From Eulemur rufifrons (lineage: Eukaryota; Chordata; Mammalia; Primates; Lemuridae), in the NCBI RefSeq assembly GCF_041146395.1, contig NC_090984.1, positions 84,827,114 to 84,891,113 of the forward strand: a DNA stretch of 64,000 bases, written 5' to 3'. The translations under genes and the position numbers were made by a program. The notes beneath the pieces are model-generated. The model was given only the letters and a program-made list of their open reading frames with translations. It did not search any database and was not told the DNA's origin. Below are positions 49,501 through 58,689 of this stretch, one piece after another. Every line of letters begins with the position of its first letter. Position 1 is the stretch's first letter.

Positions 49501-51486
49501 GACATTTTTTCTCACAGTTACATAGCACTCCACCGTGTGCATGGTGTGCATGTACCGTGGTTATTTGGCCAGTCTCCTATGGTTGGACCTTCAGGTAGTT
49601 TCTAGTATTCTATAGTAACAAGTAATCTTGCACTGAATAACCTGTGCATATGTGTCTTAATATCACTGGGGTTGTATGGTTGAAGGGTAAATGCATGTTG
49701 TTTTGTTAGATAAAGCCAAATTCCCCTCCACTGGAATTGTACCTTTTTAAAAAAATTTTTTTCCCACGTACAGTCTATGTGGGAGTGTATCTCCATAGAG
49801 TGTATTCACAAGCTTTTTAATTTTTTTCAATCGAATGAGTGAGAAACAGTGCAGTTTTAATTAAACATCTCTTAATATGGTTAGGGGACATGTTTATATC
49901 TTTTTGTGAATTATTCATATCTTGCCCATTTTTCTGTAGGATGTTGGTCATTTTTTAGTTTTTAAAAGTGCTTCATGAATTAGGGATACTAACCCTTAAT
50001 CTGTGATATATGTTGTGAATATTTTATTCCAGTTTGTTATGTATTTTGACTTCTATTACGGTACTTTCTTGGCATGCAGGTTTTTAATTTTTATATCATC
50101 AAATGTATCAAATTTATCTGCCTCTACGTTTTGAGTCATAAAGTCTTCCCTCCACTGAGACTGAAAAGGAACTTACCCATTTTCTTATAGTGTTAATATA
50201 GTTTTACTTTTTACATTTAGATCTTTTAGGCTTTTGGAGTTTATTCTTATGTATGGGCTGAGCAATGCTTGTAATGTTATATTTTTCCAAAATAGCTATC
50301 CAGTTGTCCCAATACTGTTTATTAAAAAGACTCTCTTTGTCCAGTGATTTGAGATGACACCTTTATCATATTTGCATACATAATTAGATCTATTTCTGGA
50401 CTGTTGATTCTGTTCCCTCCATCTGTTCATGTACTAGTACCCACACTGTTTTGGTTTTAGAGGCTTTATAGTATGTTTCAATATCTGACTGGTCTAATCC
50501 CAATCATAGCTCTCTTTTTTCAATATTTTCCTAGCTATTCTTACATGTTTATTTTTATATATGAGAATTTTAGAGTCAATGCATGTAGCTCTATAAAAAA
50601 GCTCATTGGTATTTTGATTTGTATCATTAAATTTATAAATTTGAGTACAATTAAAATAACTCTGCCACAACTATGTCAGTAACTGGTTCTTCTACAGTGA
50701 CTGCGATTTATAAAGATTACTGATAAATTTTATAATTAATCAGCCTCTTATTTTTATTTGAGAAGCATTTTTCACATATTTGTGAAATAATATAAGGAGG
50801 TTAAGTACTGACCAGTGTTCAATTTTTATTTTAGATTTCCATGATATCAGTCATTCATATTCCTGATAAGACTTACAAACTTTCCTGCAGAATATTATAT
50901 CAGTATTTACTCTTGGCTCAAGGTCAATTTCATGATCTTAAGGTAAGTTGTTCTTTGTAGTCTTTGTCTCTTTTGTTTACAGAGTTTCAAAGAATGGCCA
51001 TTTATGAGGATATAATTATATTTTTCAGTTAGTAATTACAGAAGTTAACTATTCTTTGCAGTTAGATTTGCTAGCTCATAAATTTTGAACAGCTCTTGTG
51101 ACACCCAGATTTAAGGAGTAATTGTTATTTATAATAATCTTTAAACTTGTTTCTTTGATTTTCAGCAACTTTTCATGTCTGCAAATAATAATTCCACTCT
51201 CTCCAGCAATTCCTCTCTAGAAGAAAAAAACGCAAACAGAAGTTTGTTGGAAAAGGCAGGACTATCTGAAAGTGAAGTGGAGCCGTCTGAAGAGAACAGC
51301 AAGGACTGTGTTGTTTGCCAGAACGGGACTGTGAACTGGGTGCTCTTGCCGTGCAGACACACATGCTTGTGTGATGGCTGTGTCAAGTATTTTCAGCAGT
51401 GCCCAATGTGCAGGCAATTTGTGCAGGAATCTTTTGCACTTTGCAGTCAAAAAGAGCAAGACAAAGACAAACCAAAAACTCTTTGA
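28427..51486 (+). CDS. CGRRF1: Cell growth regulator with RING finger domain 1 (gene span, 6 coding exons)
   Basis: Joining 28427-28530, 37958-38097, 43839-44016, 44157-44304, 50835-50942 and 51166-51486 gives 999 bp, 332 aa, the family's usual length. Residues 1-13 precede a hydrophobic segment at about 14-35 ([20 protein letters not shown]), a likely N-terminal membrane anchor. The middle (about 36-225) is the conserved CGRRF1 region without a named fold that I recognise. Residues 230-270 are Ser-, Asn- and Glu-rich and probably flexible. The C3HC4 RING uses C274, C277, C289, H291, C295, C298, C305 and C308, all present. The protein is known as a p53-inducible growth suppressor and RING E3 ubiquitin ligase, reported on ER membranes. 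The start is set by promoter context and the conserved [17 protein letters not shown]. The gene is intact. Confidence 0.97.
28640..30150 (+). other. CGRRF1 intron 1, 5' part, nothing recognised
   Basis: GC content falls away from the CpG island. No repeat or element that I can support until a MIR scrap at 30155. Confidence 0.5.
30155..30235 (-). repeat. MIR SINE fragment
   Basis: 'agtggttaagagacagattt', 'tggagtcagacagacctagg', 'tcaaatctaggctctgccag' are the antisense MIR head. Confidence 0.75.
30628..30959 (-). repeat. Alu, strepsirrhine type, antisense
   Basis: Poly(T) head, 'tagctgtccagatcatttct' (the antisense long linker) and end GCCTGGCC. A possible duplication catttttt lies on both sides. 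Confidence 0.93.
31310..31880 (+). repeat. Ancient repeat, unnamed, related to 61370-62080
   Basis: The end 'aatagctgctgtggtttcag' then 'tctcctgactggaccctta' and the stretch 'ctgcttcctgctgttact' match the layout of the copy at 61.4-62.1 kb. The family is not named with confidence. The 114-codon frame inside has no known domain. Confidence 0.4.
31881..32900 (+). other. CGRRF1 intron 1, unassigned stretch
   Basis: No repeat that I can name; a tRNA-like phrase near 32385 was rejected. Confidence 0.35.
33666..33702. repeat. (TG/CA)n microsatellite, imperfect
   Basis: Alternating purine-pyrimidine run with ACGCGTGC in the centre, directly beside the Alu poly(T). Confidence 0.85.
33703..33992 (-). 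repeat. Alu, older type, antisense
   Basis: Two-arm Alu without the strepsirrhine linker expansion and with many CpG decays (AluJ-like), inside L1M. Confidence 0.85.
35496..35848 (+). repeat. Alu, strepsirrhine type
   Basis: Full length, long linker, with the A tail turned into an (AAAT)n run at 35822-35845. Inside the antisense L1M. Confidence 0.93.
37462..37768 (+). mobile_element. MER2 DNA transposon (Tigger-like)
   Basis: Starts TAGTCCTTCCTCAGTG and ends AGAGGGCCAACTG with TA on both sides (37460-37461 and 37769-37770). The interior 'ataacctatacacattctca' and 'ctctagattatttata' are MER2. It ends about 190 bp before CGRRF1 exon 2. Confidence 0.88.
37958..38097 (+). CDS. CGRRF1: CGRRF1 coding exon 2
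   Basis: 140 bp after a long pyrimidine tract and CAG. Encodes [18 protein letters not shown] onward to [10 protein letters not shown]. The donor ACAA|GTTGGT is off consensus at +3 and +4 but keeps G at +5. Intron 2 is 5741 bp. Confidence 0.96.
38197..38350 (-). repeat. L2 LINE fragment, antisense
   Basis: 'aacaaacatttattgagcat' and following text, the typical antisense L2 3' end, begins 100 bp after CGRRF1 exon 2. Confidence 0.55.
38702..38727. repeat. (TTTA)n tandem repeat
   Basis: About six TTTA units, followed at 38748-38765 by a T run. Confidence 0.9.
39190..39560 (+). repeat. L2 LINE ORF2 fragment, sense
   Basis: 'cacagccagcttcttaaaag', 'tgctgaaatggctttctcca', 'aaggtcactaattaccactt' follow the L2 ORF2 stretch before the RT domain. 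Frames are short. Confidence 0.6.
39851..39951 (+). repeat. Possible tRNA-derived SINE with A tail
   Basis: GTAGTGGTGGTTCAGTGACC resembles a tRNA 5' half with A box (TGGTTCAGTG), followed by a CCCAC/GTGGG pair and GGGCTTGAACCTGCTAC resembling a B box and 3' acceptor. The segment ends in AATAAAAAAAAAA. No SINE family recognised. Confidence 0.3.
40180..40990 (+). other. CGRRF1 intron 2, unassigned stretch
   Basis: No element recognised. It leads into the AT-rich block. Confidence 0.4.
40993..41186. repeat. AT-rich low-complexity block
   Basis: About 194 bp made almost only of A and T in TATA, TTTA and TAATTA units, with many self-complementary stretches. Probably an expanded and decayed AT microsatellite. 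Confidence 0.9.
41835..42290 (-). repeat. L1M LINE 3' end, antisense
   Basis: 'actttattttttagtgcagt' then 'ttcacagcaaaattgaatgg' is an old L1 3' UTR in antisense. 'gttgattccagcattttggt' and 'ctacaatgaatagcctcc' are the next L1M segments. Confidence 0.6.
42430..43838 (+). other. CGRRF1 intron 2, 3' part, little recognised
   Basis: A TATATG/TGTG simple stretch near 42435-42485. 42800-43000 may be an old repeat that I cannot name. Ends with the exon 3 acceptor. Confidence 0.4.
43839..44016 (+). CDS. CGRRF1: CGRRF1 coding exon 3
   Basis: 178 bp after TTTTGCAG. Encodes [20 protein letters not shown] through [10 protein letters not shown]. It is followed by GTATCCTTTT, a U12-type donor, so the exon ends after TAT-TT. 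Reading on meets TGA at 44030-44032. Confidence 0.95.
44017..44156 (+). other. CGRRF1: CGRRF1 intron 3, U12-type GT-AG intron
   Basis: 140 bp intron with 5' site GTATCCTTTT (matches the U12 consensus in full) and 3' end AAAAAG without a polypyrimidine tract. TACCTTTAC at 44136-44144 matches the U12 branch consensus at 7 of 9 positions, with the branch A about 13 nt before the acceptor. Phase 2. It is the shortest intron in the window. Confidence 0.9.
44157..44304 (+). CDS. CGRRF1: CGRRF1 coding exon 4
   Basis: 148 bp after ...TTTTCAAAAAG. Encodes [20 protein letters not shown] through [10 protein letters not shown], with donor GTAAGT. The first T completes Phe141 with exon 3. Confidence 0.95.
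44305..45310 (+). other. CGRRF1 intron 4, 5' part, nothing recognised
   Basis: No named element supported. Confidence 0.4.
45315..45637 (+). repeat. L1 3' end, 5' truncated
   Basis: 'aacatgaggactatgggtaa', 'gccacaaaaaaagtgggggt', 'tgttgtacaccttaaatata' and the A-rich tail follow the L1 3' UTR. Confidence 0.75.
45660..45720 (+). repeat. L2 LINE extreme 3' end
   Basis: 'acctagcacagtgcctggaa' then 'aataggtattcaataaaggt' is the L2 tail. Confidence 0.65.
45780..47350 (+). other. CGRRF1 intron 4, mostly unassigned
   Basis: A short L1M antisense scrap at about 46205-46262 ('accattttaaccatttttt'). The 111- and 94-codon frames at 45.9-46.4 kb show no domain. Confidence 0.35.
47359..47692 (+). repeat. 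Alu, strepsirrhine type
   Basis: Full length, long linker 'atagaaagaaattatctgga', A tail. Moderately diverged. Confidence 0.92.
47808..48020 (-). repeat. L1 3' end, antisense
   Basis: 'tttttatttcagcatattat' 'gggggtacaaaagtttaggt' is shared with the insertion at 61.7 kb. 213 bp, 5' truncated. Confidence 0.75.
48310..48603 (-). repeat. Alu, antisense, missing about 30 bp of its 5' end
   Basis: (TTTA)-rich tail at 48310-48351, then the Alu body with the strepsirrhine-style 'cttgctcaggctggt'. It stops at 'agagtgctag'. Confidence 0.9.
49490..50690 (-). repeat. L1M LINE, antisense
   Basis: 'tatccagttgtcccaatact' 'gtttattaaaaagactctct', 'ggctttatagtatgtttcaa' are antisense L1 ORF2. The right end lies about 150 bp before exon 5. 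Confidence 0.75.
50835..50942 (+). CDS. CGRRF1: CGRRF1 coding exon 5
   Basis: 108 bp, phase 0 on both sides. Encodes [20 protein letters not shown] through GQFHDLK. Acceptor ATTTTAG, donor GTAAGT. Confidence 0.97.
51166..51486 (+). CDS. CGRRF1: CGRRF1 coding exon 6 with RING finger (terminal)
   Basis: 321 bp including the TGA. Encodes the flexible Ser/Glu linker and the complete C3HC4 RING: C-x2-C-x11-C-x-H-x3-C-x2-C-x6-C-x2-C. The tail is charged ([11 protein letters not shown]). Intron 5 before it is only 223 bp. Confidence 0.97.
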   Translation, partial: QLFMSANNNSTLSSNSSLEEKNANRSLLEKAGLSESEVEPSEENSKDCVVCQNGTVNWVLLPCRHTCLCDGCVKYFQQCPMCRQFVQESFALCSQKEQDKDKPKTL

Positions 51487-52180
51487 AGATGTTGTTACAA
51501 CTGAAAAGTCCACTTTCTACTAAAGATGCAGAAGTTTGTATTCTTAGAATTAATCATAGCATGGAATCTACAGTATTGACCATCACTGAAAATTCTACTT
51601 TAGCTTCGTATTTGTACAGTACATGAATGATGAAATTCATTATTCCTTTCTGCTTACCATGATGAATACTGGAATACCATCTGTGTTAATACATAAAAAT
51701 TCATTCAACTCTTGAGAAGAAAGTAAACATTTGGCCTTTTATCAGCTAGAAGACTTCCTATGTTGTTGATTAGAAAAATCATTCTAGAAGGCAATCCATC
51801 TAAAATTGAGGAGGTAAAAGTCTTAAGATTACTAAATGTTTTCCCTTTGGTGTAATCTGGAGTGCAATTAGGAAAAAACATAATTCTTCTTAAAGTAATT
51901 ATATGTTCCCCAGTTTACAAAGAAGTTGGAAAAGGCTTCTTTAAATCCTTTCCTGAAATCAGTTTTTATAAATAGCCATCTGTTTGGTTTCCAATTTCCC
52001 TTATCATCTCATCATAGATATATAAATACAAGTCTTAATTTTTATATATAGCTTCTTAAATCATAAGTACCAGGTACAATTCTTGACTGTTCTCAGTGTA
52101 TCATAAATTAAAATGGTACTCATATATAGGAGGCAAATATATAAAACTTGAATAATAAAATTTTTTGATAATTAAATTTA
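51487..52180 (+). other. CGRRF1: CGRRF1 3' UTR
   Basis: AT-rich non-coding sequence from the stop to the first perfect AATAAA at 52154-52159. No interspersed repeat recognised inside it. The end is inferred from the signal; longer forms are possible (another AATAAA near 52747). Confidence 0.6.
52154..52159 (+). terminator. AATAAA poly(A) signal, CGRRF1
   Basis: Perfect hexamer 668 nt after the stop, followed by a T-rich stretch. This would give an mRNA near 1.8 kb, plausible for this gene. Confidence 0.55.
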
Positions 52181-52199
52181 TCAGATGAATCACCCAATG

Positions 52200-53110
52200 T
52201 GATTAGATTAGCAGGATATGCTCTACTGGATCACCAGGTCTGTGGAACTCTTAATGCCTTACCTTAGATTTCCTCCTGCACAGTGAATCTATCTAAAACT
52301 GGAGGGGTTTGGAGCTAGAAAAATCACTAAAAGAAATATTTTTTCTAGCGTACTTTTATTCCAAATCCAGTATCCTGAATAGTAAATTATTTTGTTTATC
52401 CATTGTTATATACTTGTAAGAATTGAGGAACTTGATAGGCAAAAAAGCCCCATCCCCTGCTCTTTCCAAGATGACTAAGAAGCAAAAGGCAAATCAGAGC
52501 TTCCTGTGTCTTCAGTGACAATGACCTTCAACTCACCAAGAAGGCAGATCATGACACATACACTGTGACATTCAGGGAGATTTTCAAGCCTTTTTTGTCC
52601 TATTTGTATTAAGAATAATGCCTTACCTTTGTATTAGTGATTTTATATAATGTCATTTCATTCTAGTCAGATATAGCACTCTCAAGAAGACATTATTCTC
52701 CATTTTCTAACCCAAATCAAACCTTCATCTACATTCACTTGCTATGTAATAAATATTTTCTAGGGGCCAGATACTTTTTGAGAGACTAGGTTACAAAGAA
52801 TCAGGCCAAGTTCCTGACCTCAAAGTATTTGCCTAAAAGGAACATTGATAGCTCATTAGAAATATCCCCACCTCTGAAGTTCCTAAAGCTCTGATGTTGG
52901 AAGCAGGGTGGTCAAAAGCTGCAGTCCCTGCTGCAGTTAACTAGCAATGTAATGACTGATCTTGAAAACCTGCTTTCTAGTGTAAATTGGGGGAATACAT
53001 AGACCATTTAGGCCATCCTGCCTCCCTTTATAGATCTGTTTGTACCTAAACTGTCCTGGACACATAGTTTTTCTTCAGAGGCAAATTCCATCAACCGTTC
53101 AATCTTATTC
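52200..53110. other. Downstream of CGRRF1, nothing definite
   Basis: No gene or named repeat recognised. A further AATAAA at about 52747 could extend the CGRRF1 transcript. Confidence 0.4.
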
Positions 53111-53114
53111 CATT

Positions 53115-53560
53115 TTTCATAAATTTTTTTGTAGTAAAATGTACATACCTAAAATTTACCATTTTAACCATTTTTAAGTATAAAATTCAGTGACTTAAGT
53201 ACATTCACATTGTTGTGCAATATTCACCAGTATCTATCTCCAGTATTTTTTCATTATCCCCAACTGAAACTCCATACCCGTTAAATAATAATTCCATTCT
53301 CCCTCCCCTGGCCTCGGGCACCCACCATTTTACTTTGTGTCTCTATGAATTTGACTATTCTAGGTACCTCATATAAGTGAAATCATGCAGTATGTGTCCT
53401 TTTGTTTCTGGCTTGTTTCACTTAGTATTTTTTTAAGGTTCATCTGTGTCGTAGCTTATTTCAGAATTTCATTCCTTTTAAGGCTAAATAATATTCCACT
53501 GTATGAAAATGCCACATTTTGTTCATTCATCCATCATTTTTCATGATTTGCCTTTAGTTC
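53115..53560 (-). repeat. L1M LINE 3' part, antisense
   Basis: 'aatttaccattttaaccatt', 'cattcacattgttgtgcaat', 'ggctaaataatattccactg' are antisense L1M. Confidence 0.8.
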
Positions 53561-54064
53561 TTCTTGCTGCAGCTAAAGTAATTGATTTTTCTGCCCTCAG
53601 TGGTAATATGAAGAATTTGGTAGGTTGTTAAGTAAAAAAACAAGCACACTGACTCCTAGAGGCTTGTGTCGGGATTTGCCAGTAGCTGTGAATAGTGACA
53701 TTTTGTGAGAACATCTATAAATGCATTTGATTTCAATGGATTATTAGAAAAAAAATATTTTCTATATATAGATTAGTTGCTACTTTCCAAAAGTAGCAAC
53801 TTTTGGAAGCAGGACTACATCTAAGCAGACCTGACGGGTGAGTATATGCTACGTACTCCTCCTCTTTCAGTGACCCTCTCTTCCCAGCTTAGTGGAGTCC
53901 ACTACAAAGCCTTGTAGTTTAGTTGCATCCAGGCCTTCGGCACTGCTCAGTAATCCTTAACTTTTTTTCCTAATGGACTCCCTACTGAACTCCAATAGCT
54001 ATTCCAAACCTCTTCCACTCTTCTCAAGTTCTGTGTCCCACTGCTGTTTTATCACTCTCGGCAA

Positions 54065-54442
54065 AGAACCTTCAAGATGGAGTATGGCAACTGATGAGTG
54101 GATTAAGAAAATGTAGTGTATTGTATACCACGGAGTACTACTCAGCAATAAAAAAGAATGAAATAAAGTCAAAGTAACTTGGGAACAGAAAAATAAATGC
54201 CACATGTTCTCACTTATAAGTGGGAGCTAAACTATGGCTACACAAGGACACACAGATTGGTGTGATGGACATTGGAGACTCGTAAGGGGGGAGGGGGAGA
54301 GAGTGAGGCATGAAAAATTACCTATGGGTACAATGTACACTACTTGGGTGATGGTTACACCAAAAGCCCAGACTCCACCACTACACAATATATACATGTA
54401 ATGGAATTCAACTTGTACCCCCTAAATCTATTAAAATAAAAA
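54065..54442 (+). repeat. L1 3' end, 5' truncated, fairly young
   Basis: 'actactcagcaataaaaaag', 'atgttctcacttataagtgg', 'aacttgtaccccctaaatct' and A tail. Less diverged than the L1M pieces. Confidence 0.85.
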
Positions 54443-54483
54443 AAAAGGAAAAACAAAGACGTAGTTTGGTGTGGAAGTCATGA

Positions 54484-54730
54484 TGATGGACCCTGAAGTC
54501 AGATGTCTTGGGTTTCTTTTCTAGCTCTGCCAGTAAATAGCTAGTCATGCCGGAGAGGTTACTTAACCTCACTCTGCTTCAGTTTCCTCATCTATAAAAT
54601 GGTGATGATAGGACCTACCTACAGACAGTTGAGAGGATTACACCAGATAATATGTGCAAAGTGCTTAGACCTGGGCATAGCACATAGTAAGCCCTGTGTG
54701 TAGTAGGTTTTACTGTCATTACTTTGCTTA
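54484..54730 (-). repeat. MIR SINE, near complete, antisense
   Basis: 'ctagctctgccagtaaatag', 'cttcagtttcctcatctata', 'gtgcaaagtgcttagacctg', 'gcacatagtaagccctgtgt'. Confidence 0.88.
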
Positions 54731-54859
54731 GATGTTCAAAGCCAGTAGACATTCTTTTTTCTCTTCCCCAAGAGAAGTATATTATATCTCCTTTTGAGGC
54801 TAATACTCTACTTGTATTCTTGATCTCATCTCTGCTTGCTCCCTGAACTCATTTGATTA

Positions 54860-55560
54860 CTCATTCAATAACTAAACAAATACCTATTGAGTGCCAAAGA
54901 TAAACATCATTTGGTTATTGGGGATACAGCAGTGAATAAAATAGGCAAAAACTCTTGCCTTCATGGAGCTTGCATTCTAGTAGAGAGAAACAGACCAATT
55001 AGTAAAAGATACATCAGGTGGAGGTAAGTGCTATGGAGAAAATCAAAGCTGGGATAATTGGGTAGGGAATGTGAAAGATAGAGGTCAGGTTACTAGTTCA
55101 AACAGCGTATTTGAAGGTCTCTCTAGAGACCTGAAGGAAGCCAGGAAGTGAGCCATGTGAATATCTAGACAAAGAGGCCTTCATGGCTGCAAGGCTGGGA
55201 GTTGCAATTTATTGAGATGGAGATGATCAGAAAAAGAGCAAGTTTGGAGGAAAAGAGCAATTTTGATTTTGTTCAGTTTTAGATGCCAGTTGGGAATCCA
55301 AGTAGAGATATCAAGCAGGTGAATATACTAACCTGGAGTTCAGGGAAGAGGTGCAGGCTGAAGGTATAAATTTGGGGGCCTTCAGGATGGTATTTAAAGC
55401 CAAAAGACTGCCTGAGATTGCCCAGAGAGAGCGTGGGAATAGAAGTGTCCATGGACCGACACTTGGGATACTCTAACATTCAGGGAGATTAAGGAGGAAC
55501 CAATGAACTGACAAGGAGTAGACAGATAGGAAAACCAGAAGGGCTGTCTTTACAGTGGTC
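54860..55560 (-). repeat. L2 LINE, antisense, with RT remnant (left part)
   Basis: Starts with the L2 3' end ('tattcaataactaa' then 'ctattgagtgccaaa'). On the minus strand 55279-55479 keeps LSLGN, FGFKYH and LFPELQ, the L2 reverse transcriptase neighbourhood, with the catalytic YADD lost. Continues at 58240-58680. Confidence 0.75.
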
Positions 55561-55745
55561 TATTCTAACAATGTAAAATAACAACCATTTTATTATGCTC
55601 GTAGATTTTGTGGTCAGGTATTGGGAGAGGATATGGCACAGATAGGCTTGCCTGGGACCTTAGCTCAGAAGACTTGAATGGCTGGGGGTGACTCAAAGGC
55701 CTGAGGGCCAGAATCATCTCATGGCTTCTTTACTCAGGTATTTAG

Positions 55746-56040
<295 letters not shown>

Positions 56041-56099
56041 CAGTTGAGTTCTTTTGGGAGGCTCTGCTTTTAGGCAGGTAAGGGATTTCAGGAACCCAA

Positions 56100-58085
56100 A
56101 TTCCTTCTGCTCAAAACAATTTTTATGCCACAGTAGCTTATTCTAGACCCCTTCAATACCTACAAGTGGAACTGCTGGGTCATATGGCAACTCTCTGTTG
56201 AACCTTTTGAGGAAGTTCCCAACTGTTTTCCAAAGCAGTTGTACCATTTTACATTCTTAGCAATGTACGAGGGTTCCAGTTTCTTCTCCATATCTTCACC
56301 AACACTTGTTATTATCTTTTTTGTTATAGTCACCCTGATGGGTGTAAAGTGCTATAATTGTGGGTTTTTTTTAAATTGTGGTTTAAAAACCACATAACTA
56401 AATTTACTGTCTTAACCATTTTTAAGTGTATAGTTCAGTAGTGTTAAACATATTTGCATTCTTATGCAACAGATATCCAGAACTTTTTCATCTCATAAAA
56501 CTGAAATTGTTTACCTATTAAACAACTCCGCATTTCTCTCTCCCCTCAGCCCCTGCAACCACCATTTTATGATATAATTATGGTTTTGATTTGCATTTCC
56601 CTATTGGTTAATGATATTGAGCATCTTTTCATGTGTTTATTAGCCATTGGTAAATTCAGATCTTTTGCCTTTTTTTTTTTTTTTTAATTTTCGAAAGAAG
56701 TCTCACTATGTAGCCCAGGTTGGGTCCAAATTCCTGGACTCAAGTGATCCTCTGGCCTCAGCTTCCCGAGTAGCTGGGACTAAAGTCTCGTGCAGCCACG
56801 CCTGGCTCTCATTTTTAAATTGGGTTGTTCAACTCATTATTGAGTTATAAGAGGTCTTTATATATTCTAGATACAAGTTCCTTTTAAATATATGATGTAT
56901 AATTTTTTTCTCCTACCCTGTGGGTTGTCTTTTCACTTTCTTGATAATGCCCTTCGAAGCATAAAAATTTTTAATTTTGGTGAAGCCCAGCTCATTTATT
57001 GTGTCTTTTGTTACCTGTACTTTGAATGTCATATCTAAGAAGGCTTTGCCTAGCTCAAGTTCACAAAGATTTACACCTATATTTTTTTCCTAAGGGTTTT
57101 ATAGTTTTAGGTATACTTTTGTAGTTTTAGCTATGATCAATTTTGAGTTAATTTTTTGTGTATGGTTTGAGAAAGGGAATTCAGCTTCATTCTTTTGCAT
57201 GTGGATATCTAGTTGTCCCAGTACTGTTTGTTGAAAAGACCACTCTTTCTTTGTTCAATTGTCTTGGCTCCCTTGTTGACTAATCAATTGACTGTAAATT
57301 TGAAGGTTTATATCTGGACTCAATTCTATTCCATTAATCTATATATGTCTATGTTTATGCTATAATACACTCTCTTACTTATAGGATCTTCATAGTAAGT
57401 TTTAAAATTGGAAAGCCAAAGTCCTTCAACTTTGTGCATTTCCAACATTGTTTTGGCTATTCTGGGTACCTTGAATTTTAGTGTGAATTTTAAGATCAGC
57501 TTGTCAATTTTGCAGAAAAAAGCCAAGTGGGATTTTGGTAGCAATTGCACCAAATCTTTACATCAATTTGGAGAATATTGCCATCTTAACAATATTAAGT
57601 CTTCTAATCTATGTATATGAAATGTCTTTTGATTTACTTAGGTATTTAATTTCTTTCAACAATGTTTTATAGTTTTCAGAGTATAAATTTTATACTTGTT
57701 TTATTCAGTTTATTTCAAAGTATTTTGATGCTTTTATAAATGGAATTGTTCTCTTAATTTCACTTTAAAATTATTCATTGCTGGTATATAGAAATATAAT
57801 TGATTTTTGATATTGCTATTGTACTCTAGAAAAATTGTACTCTACAAACTCACAGAACTTATTTATTCCAATAGTTTTTTAGTGAATTCCTTAGACATTT
57901 CTATATACAAGATCATGTCATATGCAAGCAGAGCAATTTTACTTTTTCCTTTCCAATTTAGATGCCTTTCATTTATTTTTCTTGCCTAATTTCCCTGGCT
58001 GGAACTTCCAGTACAATGGTGAATAGATGTAGGCAGAGTGAACATCCTTGTCTTGTGCCTCATCTCAGTGGGCTTGGCCTATTAT
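56100..58085 (-). repeat. L1 LINE, antisense, inserted in L2
   Basis: Antisense ORF2 text: 'catatggcaactctctgttg', 'tctagttgtcccagtactgt', 'ggaacttccagtacaatggt' 'gaatagatgtaggcag'. An Alu monomer sits at 56671-56806. Frames broken. Confidence 0.75.
56671..56806 (-). repeat. Free left Alu monomer-like (FLAM) or AluJ half, antisense
   Basis: Poly(T) followed by one Alu arm only ('gtctcactatgtagcccagg' to 'cgcctggct'), about 136 bp. Confidence 0.75.
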
Positions 58086-58239
58086 GACCTACCCTTCAAA
58101 GTCACCTAGCATCATTTCTATTGTACCATCTTGGTCAAAGGAGTCACAAGCCTGTCCAGGTTCAAGGGGAGCAGACATAGACTCTACCTCTTGATGGAAG
58201 AAGTATAAAAGGATTTTCAGCCATATTTTAAAGCTACCA

Positions 58240-58680
58240 CCGTTTAGTTTCCTAGACACCAAGTGAAGAATGTATTTCAAGGAGGAGGGAGTGATCTGTA
58301 TCAGATGATACTATTAGGTTATGAGGTCTGAAAATTGACCTTTAGGTTCAGCAATGCACCAGTCCTTGTGGCCTGGAGAAGACCAGTTTTGGTGATGTGT
58401 GCAGTGAAAACTCATTTGGAATGAAGTCAAGAGAGTATAGGTGGAAAGGAATTAGAGGCAGAAAATAGAAACAAGTTGTTCAGGGATTTTGTTTTAAAGA
58501 GGAACGGAGAAATGGTGTGATAACTGTAGGGGGGTATGGGTTTACCAGTGTTGAATTTTAAGAAAAGAGCAGCAGGTTTGAATGCCCGTGAGAACGATCC
58601 AGTAGACGGGAAAATTGATGATGCTGGAGATAACAGGAACAAGTGCTGGAGTGATGTCCTTGAGAAGATAAAAGAATACT
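58240..58680 (-). repeat. L2 LINE, antisense (right part)
   Basis: 'ccaagtgaagaatgtatttc' 'aaggaggagggagtgatc', 'gaacgatccagtagacggga', 'tggagtgatgtccttgag' continue the L2 ORF2 antisense from 54860-55560. Confidence 0.7.
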
Positions 58681-58689
58681 AGCACGCCT

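Noticed and set aside
51166..51486. Intronless retrocopy of CGRRF1
   Set aside because: Acceptor CAG, flanking introns and phase continuity with exon 5 show it is the native terminal exon.
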